Source: Bacillota bacterium
Lineage (GTDB): Bacteria; Bacillota; Clostridia; Lachnospirales; Lachnospiraceae
Direction of reading: 5' to 3'
DNA length: 64,000 bases
Assembly: GCA_023436065.1 (NCBI GenBank)
Contig: JAEZKU010000062.1
Coordinates: 1-64,000 of the forward strand
Positions 33,400-41,274 of the stretch are shown here, in pieces. Below the pieces are notes generated by a model. It saw nothing but the letters and a program-made list of their open reading frames with translations, did not search any database and was not told where the DNA came from. The translations under genes and the position numbers were made by a program. Numbering within the stretch: position 1 is the stretch's first letter; every line of letters starts with the position of its first letter.

Positions 33400-34938
33400 T
33401 TACTGCTGAAGGAGACTGAGGATCGTCTGAGGTCTCTGATTAGCCTGTGCCAGCATGGAGGTACCTGCCTGTGCAAGAACGTTCTTCTGTGTATAGTTCG
33501 CCATCTCCTCCGCCATATCCACATCAGAAATACGGGATAAGGATTCTGACATGTTCTCAGAGGTCGTATCAAGATTGGAGATGGAATGCTCCAGACGGTT
33601 CTGGTAAGCACCAAGCTTGGATCGTATGGAAGATACCATATTAATCGCTGTATCCAGTAAGCTAATTGCTTCCTGTGCACCGTCAGCGGTACCGATGTTA
33701 ATCTTATCCACACCCAAGGTTGCCGGAGTCACTTCAGGAATTCTGACTGCCATTGTCTGGCCTTCATTTGCACCAATCTGAAGATCCATCGGGCCGGCAT
33801 CGAGTACGGTTACGGTTACATTTACAGTAGCTGCACCACCGGTATAAGCTGGCGTAGTGGCGGCTGCTGTAGCACTGGTAATTTCACAATCCGTGTAGGT
33901 TGTTCCTGCTGTCCCTGTCTTCACTTCAAATACCATGCTGAAATCATTACTGTCCGACACAGTAATCTTATTACCATCGGTTGATACGGTTGCCGTCTGC
34001 TTAAACATAGACGGAGCGGCAGATGTGACCGTTGCCTGAGCATCATGTCCGACTGCTTTCGCTCCTGCGATGGTCAGTCCCAATACATTACATAAGGAAT
34101 TGTTATCACAATAAACATTGACCTCTTGATCTTTACCGTAATCTCTGGATACGAATACAAGCACATCATTATCTGCCAGCTTTTTAGAAACATAACCTGC
34201 ATTCTCTTCCGGGCCCGCGCCGGGGGTTCCGTCCGAAGCAAGAACATTCACTCCTACGCTATCGCAGACATTTCTGATTTTCTCAAATACCTGATCCATC
34301 GTATCGCCTTTTTTAATCTCTACGGTCTCACCGTTAATATTAATTGTACCGGCTTGGCCTGAGGAGATAAATCCACTGGCAGGAAAGCTTGTTGTAGCAC
34401 CCACAACGACAGCCTGTCTTGCATCATGGGTAACGGTAACCGTATAGGTACCCACATCAACCGTATCTGATAATGCCACCAGATTTACGTCGTTATTGCT
34501 GGAAAAGGATTTTCTGTCGATGTTGCCATTCAGCAGGCTCATGGTATTAAATTCTGTTGTATCTGAAATTCTCTTAATTTCCTGATTTAACTGGTCGATT
34601 TCAGCCTGAATTGCATCACGGTCTTCTGAGGTATAGGTACCGTTTGCTGATTCTACCGCCAGCTCTCTCATTCTCTGAAGCATTGCTTCAACTTCAATCA
34701 AAGCACCTTCTGCCGTCTGAATAACGGAGATACCGTCGGAAGCATTTCTGGATGCCTGATCCAGACCGGAAATCTGGGTTCTCATTTTTTCTGAAATTGC
34801 CAAACCTGCGGAGTCATCAGCAGCACTGTTGATTCTGTAGCCTGAGGATAGCTTCTCCAAACTACTATCTAATACATTGTTGGTTTTTGCTAATTGGTTG
34901 TTAGCCTTTAAAGCTGCGATATTATGGTTGATTCTCAT
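33400..34938 (-). CDS. Flagellin
   Basis: The protein is 512 residues. The N-terminal D0/D1 region (MRINHNIAALKANNQLAKTN, LEKLSSGYRINSAADDSAGLAISEKMR) and C-terminal D1/D0 region (LGAYQNRLEHSISNLDTTSENMSESLSRISDVDMAEEMANYTQKNVLAQAGTSMLAQANQRPQTILSLL) are conserved. A variable Ala/Thr/Gly-rich centre (about 160-400) is much larger than in the short flagellins of B. subtilis. Exported through the flagellar type III system with the help of FliS, encoded next to it. It might be one of several flagellins. GGTGATATAGA lies before the ATG; the ribosome binding site is weak. Confidence 0.95.
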   Translation of the reverse strand: MRINHNIAALKANNQLAKTNNVLDSSLEKLSSGYRINSAADDSAGLAISEKMRTQISGLDQASRNASDGISVIQTAEGALIEVEAMLQRMRELAVESANGTYTSEDRDAIQAEIDQLNQEIKRISDTTEFNTMSLLNGNIDRKSFSSNNDVNLVALSDTVDVGTYTVTVTHDARQAVVVGATTSFPASGFISSGQAGTININGETVEIKKGDTMDQVFEKIRNVCDSVGVNVLASDGTPGAGPEENAGYVSKKLADNDVLVFVSRDYGKDQEVNVYCDNNSLCNVLGLTIAGAKAVGHDAQATVTSAAPSMFKQTATVSTDGNKITVSDSNDFSMVFEVKTGTAGTTYTDCEITSATAAATTPAYTGGAATVNVTVTVLDAGPMDLQIGANEGQTMAVRIPEVTPATLGVDKINIGTADGAQEAISLLDTAINMVSSIRSKLGAYQNRLEHSISNLDTTSENMSESLSRISDVDMAEEMANYTQKNVLAQAGTSMLAQANQRPQTILSLLQQ

Positions 34939-35068
34939 TCTATATCACCTAATCCCTTTCTGTTTCGGCTCCATCCCCCTCCGTGAAATGATGGTACGCA
35001 CGATATTATTCTTTGTATAGATTTTCTCTATAGTTCAGCAACCTCCGTGTAGCCGAAATATTTTAGGA

Positions 35069-38000
35069 TCATGAGACAGCCCGAGAAACCTCCTCGTCGC
35101 CATCTTCTGCCAACCGCACTGTCTGTACGATGGACTTTGCTATTCGGTACAGCACCCGTTCCGTCTGGTTATTCATCTCAGAACCTTGCTGACCGTTCTC
35201 CGGATTCTGATAACTGTAGGAGTCCTTATCCCTGCTTGCTATACCAAAATCCATTTGCTTTAATATGATGTTATGTTCCTTTGCCGCCTTTTCTATCTCA
35301 GTCATATGTGCCCGGAGCTTCTCCATTCCGTTCCGGTCATCACACCTGATAAAGCCTTTCAGCATCTGCTCCTTTAGTGAGAATTCTGCCTTAATGTCAC
35401 CAAGCTGCTCCGAATATACCGTTACCGCTACTCTTCCCCCTGACTCTCCTCCTCGAAGAATTGTCAGGTTAACATTTGTGATTCCCTTAGCAGTTTGTAT
35501 CGGCACCTGATAGAACTCCCTGGAAGCCATTGTCCTTAAGAAAGACATCTGCATAGCAGTACTTCTAAGCTCAGTCAGCCTCCGGCTGTCCAAGATCTCT
35601 TCAGAGCATGCACTTTCAAGCATTTGCTTTGCTCTTTCCTCCAGTGCTTCATAGGCTTCGTTCATAGAAGACTTATCGTTAATAGTATCGGATAAATCCT
35701 CTAATTCCTTAATACCATCTCTTAAATTTTCGTTATCGTTCCCGCTCTGCTTTTTCAAAAGCTTTACAATCGGAGAAGTCCCATTGGTTAAAATATAATT
35801 GGCCAAGGTAATATTCTGCGGTGTGGAGCTCATCCGGAAATCATTCAGGAAACGGATGGACTGCTCCGCTTTCCCACACAGCTCACGAAGCTGCTGTACC
35901 TTCTGTTCCCGGTACTCCTCCGCAACCGTGTCACTTTCCGGCTCCTGCTGAAGCTTCTGTAAAAGCTGTTCTGCAGAAATGTCCTTAATCCTGTTCCAAA
36001 TGTCATAATTGCTTCCGGTCGAGTCGGAATTCCCGGTGTTATCAGCATTGACGAAAGCATTCACCTGCGAAGGATCCTGTGCCAGATTTATCAATTTATC
36101 CGGAGACAACTCCTCGGTAATCTGCTTCAGTATTCGTTCCAGATATCTGGTTTGCTCCTCTATTCGGATTTCCTTCTCCTTCGTCAACTCCTGTATCGGG
36201 CTCTGTTCGGATGCATCCTTTCTAAAACCGCTTAACTGCTCTGCTATACTTTCCTTATTGCGGGCCATCTGCGTCAATGTACCGAATTCATCATCGATAA
36301 CAGCATCCAACCGACCTTTCTTACCTGTCTGGACTGCTGTCAGCAGATTGTTCAGTGTGACCTCCCGGTCAGCCTTGATGACAGAACCTAAGGCTGCTCC
36401 GTCTGATTTCTCCACATTGTAGAGTAGTCTGTATATACCGATATAAGCCTTTCGTTCCTCAGGGGTAATCCCCTCTTCCTTCTCAAGCCTGTGCAGATAG
36501 GCGCTGAATTTCTCCTCCGAGGTTATTCCCTGCTCCTTTTTCATCTCAGTAATCTTATTATTTAAATCAGAAATCGTCATATTCAGAGGATTGATGCCCT
36601 CCTTAATCATTCTGACCGCTACTGCAGGATGAAGCTCCTTAATCAGAGCTGTTACCTCACTGTCATATACCTTCACCTGTTCGATATTTTCTGCAGTAAT
36701 CTCCATCTGATTGTAGCCTAAGATACGCACCGCCCGTTGATTTTGCTCGGTACTTTCGAGGTTCAACTCTCCAAGCAGCGAATCCATATGAGAAAATGCC
36801 TTGCGGATAGAATCTCCGTATTCCGCATTCGGCACAGTCATCAGTGCTTCGTATGCTGTACCTGCCTTGGCAAACTCCGACTGTAGCTTTAATCCCTCGG
36901 TCAACAGGCCTGGAATCGTCTGGGTATTGCGCTCTGACAGCGTCACTCCGATTGTACTGATTGGAATATATCTTAACTGCTCAAGACTCTGGTTGGTATT
37001 TTTTAAGGCCTCTATCGCCTCAGTCGTTGCCGGTACCTCAGCTTCCTCCAACAGCTTCCTGTAATAACTGTTCTCCAGCTTACGCAGCTCCTCTACGACC
37101 TTCTCGAGCTTCTGTGTCTCTATGGAAATACCTTTTTTCTCAAGGCGGGAGGCAGCCTCCAGCGTCATCTTAAGACGAATTTCCTCCAGCTGTCTTTGCG
37201 CTTTGATTGCTTCATACTGCTTACCGGGATCTGAGTCTGTATGATCTTCATTTCCGCTCCTGTCCTCTGAAGCCATTTCTCCGGCAGAAGCATCCACAAG
37301 CTTTATTTCTTGGTCTGACACACTCTCAGTCTTCTCTTCATTCTCTGATACATGCCCGGCCTTCACTTCTCTGTCTGAACTATCCTCGGCAATCTCTTCT
37401 CTGCCTGACACTCTCTTGGCATTCTCTTCTCCGACGGACACCCTCTCAAATTTCTTCTTTCCGATGTCCTCTGAGACTGTCGAGTCAGCTTCGGTTTTGT
37501 AATTCATGGCCGCTTTTGATTCTTTCGGCATGATTTTTCCTGAGTTTAAGTCTGCATGGACTGCTGCCAGCTTCCTGATCGTCAGCTCCATGCCTTCAGA
37601 CACCGCGTAGCTTACTGCTTCCGGGCTGATGTTCTGGATATCAGTCAGTGTCTGCTGTAGTGCTGCTTCATCCAGGGTATCCAGTGACATATTCTTTGGC
37701 TGAACGCCATTCTTCATACCCTCCAGGATACGGTCAAGCACCATCTCCGTATCCACACTGCTTTTTATCTCTTCCAGTTCTTTCTTATAAGCAAAGGTTC
37801 TATTAGTCAGCGGGAGCTTATTCTCTATCAGCCATTTCGCTTCCTGTAAATTCTCATCGTTCACTTCATAACCGGAGTCCTGAATCACTGCCTTCACCTG
37901 CGGTAAAAGCTCCTTCCATTCCTTCTGTGTCAGCTCCTGTTTCTGCCCGGTAGCTTTCTTCCCTCCGCTGTAAAAAGCCTTATAAATATTCTCTATAGTC

Positions 38001-38752
38001 GGGGCGATATCCTGATCGATCAGATAACGCTTGGTTTTATCATCCATGTGCCCGGCTGTATCGCTCAGGGTCAAAGCCTTTTTGATCTCACTGATATTCT
38101 TATCGGTAACAGGAAGATTCTCCTCCTTCAGCCTGGTTGCGATGACCTCTTCCGTTAACTTCTCGAAGCTTGCCTCCCTGCCTTTACCATTCTTACTCTG
38201 TTCGGCTTTTACACGACTGATGGCTTGATATAACCCCCTGATTGTCAGGGTTTCTACCGGGAATCCCTCCTGCTCCAGGATGTCGTAATCGCTTTCCGTA
38301 AGGGAAGCACTGATTTCCTGAAGCTTATTCTGCAGCTCCTTTGACAGCAGCTCCTTCTCTGTAAGCCTTGCGTTCTGCTCCTTTTGGTTCAGCACAGTCT
38401 CCCAGTCCTTCATCGGAATCAGCTCCGCCTTAAAGGTTGAGGTAGATTTTAAGCTCTTTGTTTCTTTATCCAAAAGCTTAAGCTCTATTTCCGTCTTACT
38501 TACCTTTACCACCTCAAAGGTTTTAACCTCACCGGGAACCGTATTTTTCAATACCTCCTTAGAAGCTGCCACCTGCTGTCCGTTAAAATTAATCATAACC
38601 TGTTCGTCGGCCGCTACGACCGTACCGCTGATTATGTCACCCTGCTTTATATTAGATAAGCCTTCCGCAGCCTTATCCTTAGTGGTCGTTTGGGGGATAC
38701 TCTTTGAAGATATTTTGCTCTCTTGGGTATCCAATGAAATATTCTTATCCAT
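35069..38752 (-). CDS. Large DUF6240-like protein with FliK-like C-terminus, flagellar context
   Basis: This 1227-residue, Glu/Lys-rich, largely helical protein has no signal peptide. The N-terminus has a short beta-rich segment (IKQGDIISGTVVAADEQVMINFNGQQVAASKEVL). The C-terminal 170 residues (VPIQTAKGITNVNLTILRGGESGGRVAVTVYSEQLGDIKAEFSLKEQMLKGFIRCDDRNGMEKLRAHMTEIE) resemble the hook-length-control (FliK) C-terminal domain. The family is known to me as DUF6240 in Lachnospiraceae flagellar loci. An acidic, degenerate repeat region occupies about residues 425-500. It sits directly upstream of flagellin and has a sigma-28-like promoter. FliK-related or assembly role is inference. Confidence 0.72.
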   Translation of the reverse strand: MDKNISLDTQESKISSKSIPQTTTKDKAAEGLSNIKQGDIISGTVVAADEQVMINFNGQQVAASKEVLKNTVPGEVKTFEVVKVSKTEIELKLLDKETKSLKSTSTFKAELIPMKDWETVLNQKEQNARLTEKELLSKELQNKLQEISASLTESDYDILEQEGFPVETLTIRGLYQAISRVKAEQSKNGKGREASFEKLTEEVIATRLKEENLPVTDKNISEIKKALTLSDTAGHMDDKTKRYLIDQDIAPTIENIYKAFYSGGKKATGQKQELTQKEWKELLPQVKAVIQDSGYEVNDENLQEAKWLIENKLPLTNRTFAYKKELEEIKSSVDTEMVLDRILEGMKNGVQPKNMSLDTLDEAALQQTLTDIQNISPEAVSYAVSEGMELTIRKLAAVHADLNSGKIMPKESKAAMNYKTEADSTVSEDIGKKKFERVSVGEENAKRVSGREEIAEDSSDREVKAGHVSENEEKTESVSDQEIKLVDASAGEMASEDRSGNEDHTDSDPGKQYEAIKAQRQLEEIRLKMTLEAASRLEKKGISIETQKLEKVVEELRKLENSYYRKLLEEAEVPATTEAIEALKNTNQSLEQLRYIPISTIGVTLSERNTQTIPGLLTEGLKLQSEFAKAGTAYEALMTVPNAEYGDSIRKAFSHMDSLLGELNLESTEQNQRAVRILGYNQMEITAENIEQVKVYDSEVTALIKELHPAVAVRMIKEGINPLNMTISDLNNKITEMKKEQGITSEEKFSAYLHRLEKEEGITPEERKAYIGIYRLLYNVEKSDGAALGSVIKADREVTLNNLLTAVQTGKKGRLDAVIDDEFGTLTQMARNKESIAEQLSGFRKDASEQSPIQELTKEKEIRIEEQTRYLERILKQITEELSPDKLINLAQDPSQVNAFVNADNTGNSDSTGSNYDIWNRIKDISAEQLLQKLQQEPESDTVAEEYREQKVQQLRELCGKAEQSIRFLNDFRMSSTPQNITLANYILTNGTSPIVKLLKKQSGNDNENLRDGIKELEDLSDTINDKSSMNEAYEALEERAKQMLESACSEEILDSRRLTELRSTAMQMSFLRTMASREFYQVPIQTAKGITNVNLTILRGGESGGRVAVTVYSEQLGDIKAEFSLKEQMLKGFIRCDDRNGMEKLRAHMTEIEKAAKEHNIILKQMDFGIASRDKDSYSYQNPENGQQGSEMNNQTERVLYRIAKSIVQTVRLAEDGDEEVSRAVS

Positions 38753-38758
38753 ATCAGT

Positions 38759-38791
38759 CTATCCTTTATCTGTTGGTTGCAGGATTACCAT
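38759..38791 (-). CDS. Possible 10-codon leader ORF ahead of the DUF6240-like gene
   Basis: ATG at 38791 follows AAGGAGGAAGG and opens a 10-codon frame (MVILQPTDKG) that ends at 38759, six bases before the ATG of the large gene at 38752. The large gene's own ribosome binding site (AAAGGA) lies inside this frame. It could couple translation, or the strong Shine-Dalgarno may be accidental. Confidence 0.3.
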   Translation of the reverse strand: MVILQPTDKG

Positions 38792-38852
38792 CCTTCCTCC
38801 TTGATAGATGATCAGTCCCAGTCTTTATGATATAGTGATCCTTCTGCGTAAT

Positions 38853-38879
38853 ATTTCGGAATATATGTCGAAAAACTTA
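38853..38879 (-). promoter_or_regulatory. Sigma-28-like promoter of the DUF6240-like gene
   Basis: On the minus strand TAAG (38879-38876) and TCCGAAAT (38860-38853) are separated by 15 bases, close to the flagellar consensus TAAA-N15-GCCGATAA (CCGA and A retained). It lies about 100 bases upstream of the start codon. Confidence 0.5.
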
Positions 38880-39035
38880 ACCCGTCAGGCTCAAACCAGA
38901 CCTAACCTTGCAAGACAGCAGAAATCTGTCTGATACACTTCTCATAAACTTCCCGGCCGAATAAATATTATTAATTAGAATTTTAGGATATCCCTACCGG
39001 GTTCTTTCATAACTGTCCCAAGAATGGAGGTTTCT

Positions 39036-40835
39036 ATGTTTCATAAAATTCATAAAAGGCCCTGCCTGGTACTTATTCCCTTACTCATTCTGCTGTTATG
39101 CTCCTTGCTGCTCTTGTCCGGCTGTAGTTTAAGACAGAATAAGCTAGAGAAAAACTTTGAGGCCTTAATGAATGAATATTTCACTGAGGAGGTAAAAGCT
39201 GACTCCATTTCCCTGAATTACTCCCTTGCCGAGCCTGAGAAATACGGTATTACCGACGCCAAGGTTACACTCGGCGAGTGCAGTATCAGCCAAATGCAAC
39301 AGGATTTATGCCTGTCCGAGAATTACCTTAAGCGTTTATCCTCCCTGAACCAACGGAAGCTAACCCCTGAAAGCCAGCTGACCTATCAGATTGTCAAAAA
39401 GTATCTCGAAACGAATCTCGCACTCGGCTATTATAACTACTACAGCGAAAACCTGGGTCCCACAACAGGAATTCAGGCTCAGCTGCCGATCCTTTTGGCA
39501 GAATACAGTTACTATGACAGAGAGGACATTGAAGCTTATCTGAAGCTGCTGCCCTGTGTATATGATTACTTCGAGGACATCGTACAATTTGAACGTGAAA
39601 AATCCAGACAGGGACTGTTCATGAGCGATGCGGTGGCAAAGAGAATCATTAAGCAATGTGAAGCCTTTATTGCCGATCCGGAGAACAATTTTTTGATAGA
39701 ATATTTCAATGAGAAAATTCTTGGATATCAGGGTTTGTCCAAAGAAGAAATTCTTGATTATGAATCGAGAAATGCCAAGGCAGTCTCAGAATACGTCATT
39801 CCCGCCTACCGAATGCTGAGCGATGCCTTGAAGGAGCTTCTCGGTACCGGAACAAATGACCAGGGGCTATACTATTACCCCGAGGGACAGTCTTACTATC
39901 AATGTCTGGTAAAATCAGAGACCGGTTCAGACAAGAGTATGACAGAAATGATGGATTTACTGGATGGTGCGATTGCCAAAGGAATCGGTGAAATTACTGC
40001 CCTGACCATCGCAAAGCCTGATTTGGTAGAGCACTATATGAAATTCTCCTCCTTCCCCCTTACCGATCCCGAAAAGATTCTGGCTGATTTGAAGGAGGAT
40101 ATACAAAAGGATTTTCCTGAAGCTATTCCGGTGGACTGTAATATCAAATATGTCCCTGCCTCTCTATCCGATTACCTAAGCCCTGCTATGTATCTGGTTC
40201 CTCCGATTGATGATTTTCAGAGCAACGACATCTATATCAACGGAAGGGATAAGGATACCCTGGCCTATATCTATACCACGGTAGCTCATGAGGGCTATCC
40301 CGGTCATCTGTATCAATGTGTATATTTCCGTAACAGCAAACCGGATCCGATCCGCAGTATCCTTGAATTTTCGGGATATGACGAGGGATGGGCCACCTAT
40401 GTTGAGCTGTATTCCTATCGCTATGCAGGAATAGATCAGGCTCTTGCAGATTTTCTAAGGACAAATAATATCATAATCCTTAGTATGTATGCCCGTGCAG
40501 ATATCGGAATTCACTACGAGGGCTGGACGGAAAAGGAGACCGTCAAATACGTAAAGAACTTCATCGGAGACACCAAAACCGCCAAACGCATCTATCAGAC
40601 TCTTCTTGAAGAGCCGGGCATCTATCTTCCCTATGCCATCGGTTATCTGGAAATTGCAGAATTAAAAGAAAAAGCCATGCTGACCCTGGGTTCCCGATTC
40701 TCCGATAAGGATTTTCACAAATTTCTCCTGGATATCGGCCCTGCACAATTCAGTATCATAGACGAACGCCTCGATGCCTGGCTGGAAGAAAAACTCATGA
40801 CTAACCTAAGCAAAACAAAAGTAGCAACAAAATAA
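39036..40835 (+). CDS. DUF885 zinc-peptidase-like lipoprotein
   Basis: From ATG 39036 (GGAGG 5 bases upstream; the ATG at 39024 holds the ribosome binding site) the product is 599 residues. The signal peptide ends in LLLSGC, a lipobox. The mature part is mostly alpha-helical, with TVAHEGYPGHLYQ (zinc-binding HExGxPGH type) and GYDEGWATYVELY, which carries the third metal ligand Glu. These are the DUF885 metallopeptidase motifs. It is probably a membrane-anchored extracellular peptidase. The last 11 codons lie in a degenerate repeat that continues past the stop codon. Confidence 0.88.
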   Translation: MFHKIHKRPCLVLIPLLILLLCSLLLLSGCSLRQNKLEKNFEALMNEYFTEEVKADSISLNYSLAEPEKYGITDAKVTLGECSISQMQQDLCLSENYLKRLSSLNQRKLTPESQLTYQIVKKYLETNLALGYYNYYSENLGPTTGIQAQLPILLAEYSYYDREDIEAYLKLLPCVYDYFEDIVQFEREKSRQGLFMSDAVAKRIIKQCEAFIADPENNFLIEYFNEKILGYQGLSKEEILDYESRNAKAVSEYVIPAYRMLSDALKELLGTGTNDQGLYYYPEGQSYYQCLVKSETGSDKSMTEMMDLLDGAIAKGIGEITALTIAKPDLVEHYMKFSSFPLTDPEKILADLKEDIQKDFPEAIPVDCNIKYVPASLSDYLSPAMYLVPPIDDFQSNDIYINGRDKDTLAYIYTTVAHEGYPGHLYQCVYFRNSKPDPIRSILEFSGYDEGWATYVELYSYRYAGIDQALADFLRTNNIIILSMYARADIGIHYEGWTEKETVKYVKNFIGDTKTAKRIYQTLLEEPGIYLPYAIGYLEIAELKEKAMLTLGSRFSDKDFHKFLLDIGPAQFSIIDERLDAWLEEKLMTNLSKTKVATK

Positions 40836-40980
40836 AATCCAAAAACCCCTACCAGAATAACCAGACAATACCTAAGCAAAATCGCAGAAACCTATGCCAG
40901 AGTAACCATACAAAATATTACCTAGGCAAAATCGTAGAAGCCCCTGCCGGAGCAAAGAAAGTTACTACGTAACAAGTAAT
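40803..40980. repeat. Degenerate tandem repeat spanning the DUF885 stop codon
   Basis: The motif ACCTAAGCAAAA recurs at 40804, 40870 and (as ACCTAGGCAAAA) 40920, embedded in longer similar stretches such as ACCAGAATAACCA / GCCAGAGTAACCA / GCCGGAGCAAAG. Periods are 66 and 50 bases. The first copy encodes the C-terminal TNLSKTKVATK of the DUF885 protein. No open reading frame or promoter is evident in the rest. Confidence 0.65.
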
Positions 40981-41019
40981 TTTTATAATCACATTACATT
41001 TACATAATTACAGAACACA

Positions 41020-41247
41020 GGTGAGATGGCAGGGGTATTCTATTTTCCTGACTTTATAGCTTTCTTGGAAATACTTACTTTCTTATTGGGACTGACAATT
41101 CCGGAAATCGTCCATGGAGGGACGATTTAGGTGTGGGCGACACGGAAGTCGCTCCACACCGACGGAATGACATCAGTTCCGATAAGAAAGTTAGTATTTC
41201 CGAAAGTTATAATCGGAAGGAAAATAGAATACCCCTGCCATCTCACC
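41020..41247. repeat. 228-bp palindromic element with two internal hairpins (cloverleaf)
   Basis: Outer arms 41020-41049 and 41218-41247 are a perfect 30-bp inverted repeat. The symmetry continues imperfectly (about 80 percent by eye, small gaps) over the next 50 bases on each side, including GGAAATACTTACTTTCTTAT against its counterpart in 41174-41203. The centre contains two separate hairpins: 41105-41113 with 41120-41128 (AAATCGTCC / GGACGATTT) and 41130-41141 with 41148-41160 (12 bp with one bulge). The whole can fold as a three-armed structure. It lies between convergent genes and encodes nothing I can see. No flanking target duplication was found. Confidence 0.9.
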
Positions 41248-41274
41248 GTTTCTAGTATGATATCAAATTCGCTC

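Noticed and set aside
34939..35068. Sigma-28 promoter for flagellin
   Set aside because: Candidates such as TAGA-N15-GAATAATA on the minus strand match too poorly to call; the GCCGAAAT seen near 35052 is on the wrong strand.
41020..41247. Insertion sequence
   Set aside because: 228 bp is too short for a transposase, there is no ORF across it and no target duplication at the flanks; kept as an unclassified palindromic element.
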